Part shown: positions 17,115 to 17,245 of the stretch, one piece after another | Layout of the letters: each line of letters starts with the position of its first letter | Position numbering within the stretch: position 1 is the stretch's first letter | Assembly (NCBI GenBank): GCA_025765615.1 | Contig: JAIVFJ010000641.1 | Span: 1 to 17,245 of the forward strand | DNA from: Zopfochytrium polystomum | Lineage: Eukaryota > Chytridiomycota > Chytridiomycetes > Chytridiales > Chytridiaceae | DNA: 17,245 nt | Direction: 5' to 3' | Notes under the pieces: generated by a model | The model's database searches: none | What the model was told of the DNA's origin: nothing | What the model saw: only the letters and a program-made list of their open reading frames with translations | Translations under genes and position numbers: made by a program

Positions 17115-17245
17115 CTCTCCTCTCCCCACTCTCTGGGACTGACAGTCAACAGGCTGTTTGTCTCTTTGTCTGTCTCTCCATCTCTTCGCTCTGTCGCTCT
17201 CTCTCTCTCTGCCTCTTTCTCTCTCTCCCGTCCTGCTTCTCTCAC
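16597..17245. repeat. CT-rich satellite with ~240-bp higher-order units
   Basis: A TCTG/TCTC/CCTC microsatellite field runs to the window's end. A less repetitive marker recurs: AGGACTGGCAGTCAGTGGGC at 16654, a close copy at 16897, and GGGACTGACAGTCAACAGGC at 17135, spaced 243 and 238 bp apart. Each is followed by the same TGTCTGTCTC...TCGCTCT pattern. Open frames through it encode only Ser/Leu or Arg/Glu repeats and are not genes. Confidence 0.9.

Noticed and set aside
16597..17245. CRISPR-like array
   Set aside because: The repeats are simple CT motifs with long degenerate units, not short identical repeats with unique spacers, and the genome is eukaryotic.

Overview
The window looks like nuclear DNA of a fungus, probably an early-diverging (chytrid-like or zygomycete-like) lineage; the lineage is a low-confidence guess. 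The evidence is: three intron-rich host genes with short introns (about 70-270 bp) and CTAAC-type branch points; a stand-alone glutamate 5-kinase carrying a PUA domain (fungi keep this enzyme separate, whereas plants and animals use a fused P5CS); and Ty3/gypsy elements of fungal type, one with Tf1/sushi-like self-priming.

Layout. 1-910: gene-poor DNA with a (TGC)7 run and a ~240-bp GA microsatellite. 911-10085: a Ty3/gypsy retrotransposon on the minus strand ('outer'), with 191/192-bp LTRs, a tRNA-iMet-type primer site and a G9 polypurine tract. Its gag gene is split by a second Ty3/gypsy element on the plus strand ('inner', 4806-8551). The inner element has 281/287-bp LTRs, gag, protease, integrase and a chromodomain, but no reverse transcriptase or RNase H. 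10086-16150: three plus-strand host genes packed head to tail: a Qa-SNARE of the Pep12/syntaxin-7 type (10201-11886, 7 exons), glutamate 5-kinase PRO1 (12456-14213, 5 exons) and a WDR89-like WD-repeat protein (14384-16150, 7 exons). 16151-17245: a spacer with a cluster of three hairpins, then a CT-rich satellite with ~240-bp higher-order units.

The most interesting object is the inner element. Its LTR contains a six-unit, perfectly phased heat-shock element, a second three-unit heat-shock element, two inverted CCAAT boxes and a TATA box. An 11-base sequence 35 bases after the start of the TATA box is the exact reverse complement of the 11 bases at the expected primer-binding site just after the LTR. 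That is the arrangement expected for a self-priming Tf1-like element under heat-shock-factor control. Because it lacks RT/RNase H it would need these enzymes in trans.

The host genes do not form a pathway: vesicle fusion, proline synthesis and a WD scaffold are simply neighbours. All three carry one or two small frame breaks at conserved positions, some in homopolymers, and the same kind of break recurs in both retrotransposons. Sequencing or assembly indel error is therefore a serious alternative to pseudogenisation throughout this window. All gene models come from reading the sequence by eye; no alignment or database search was run.
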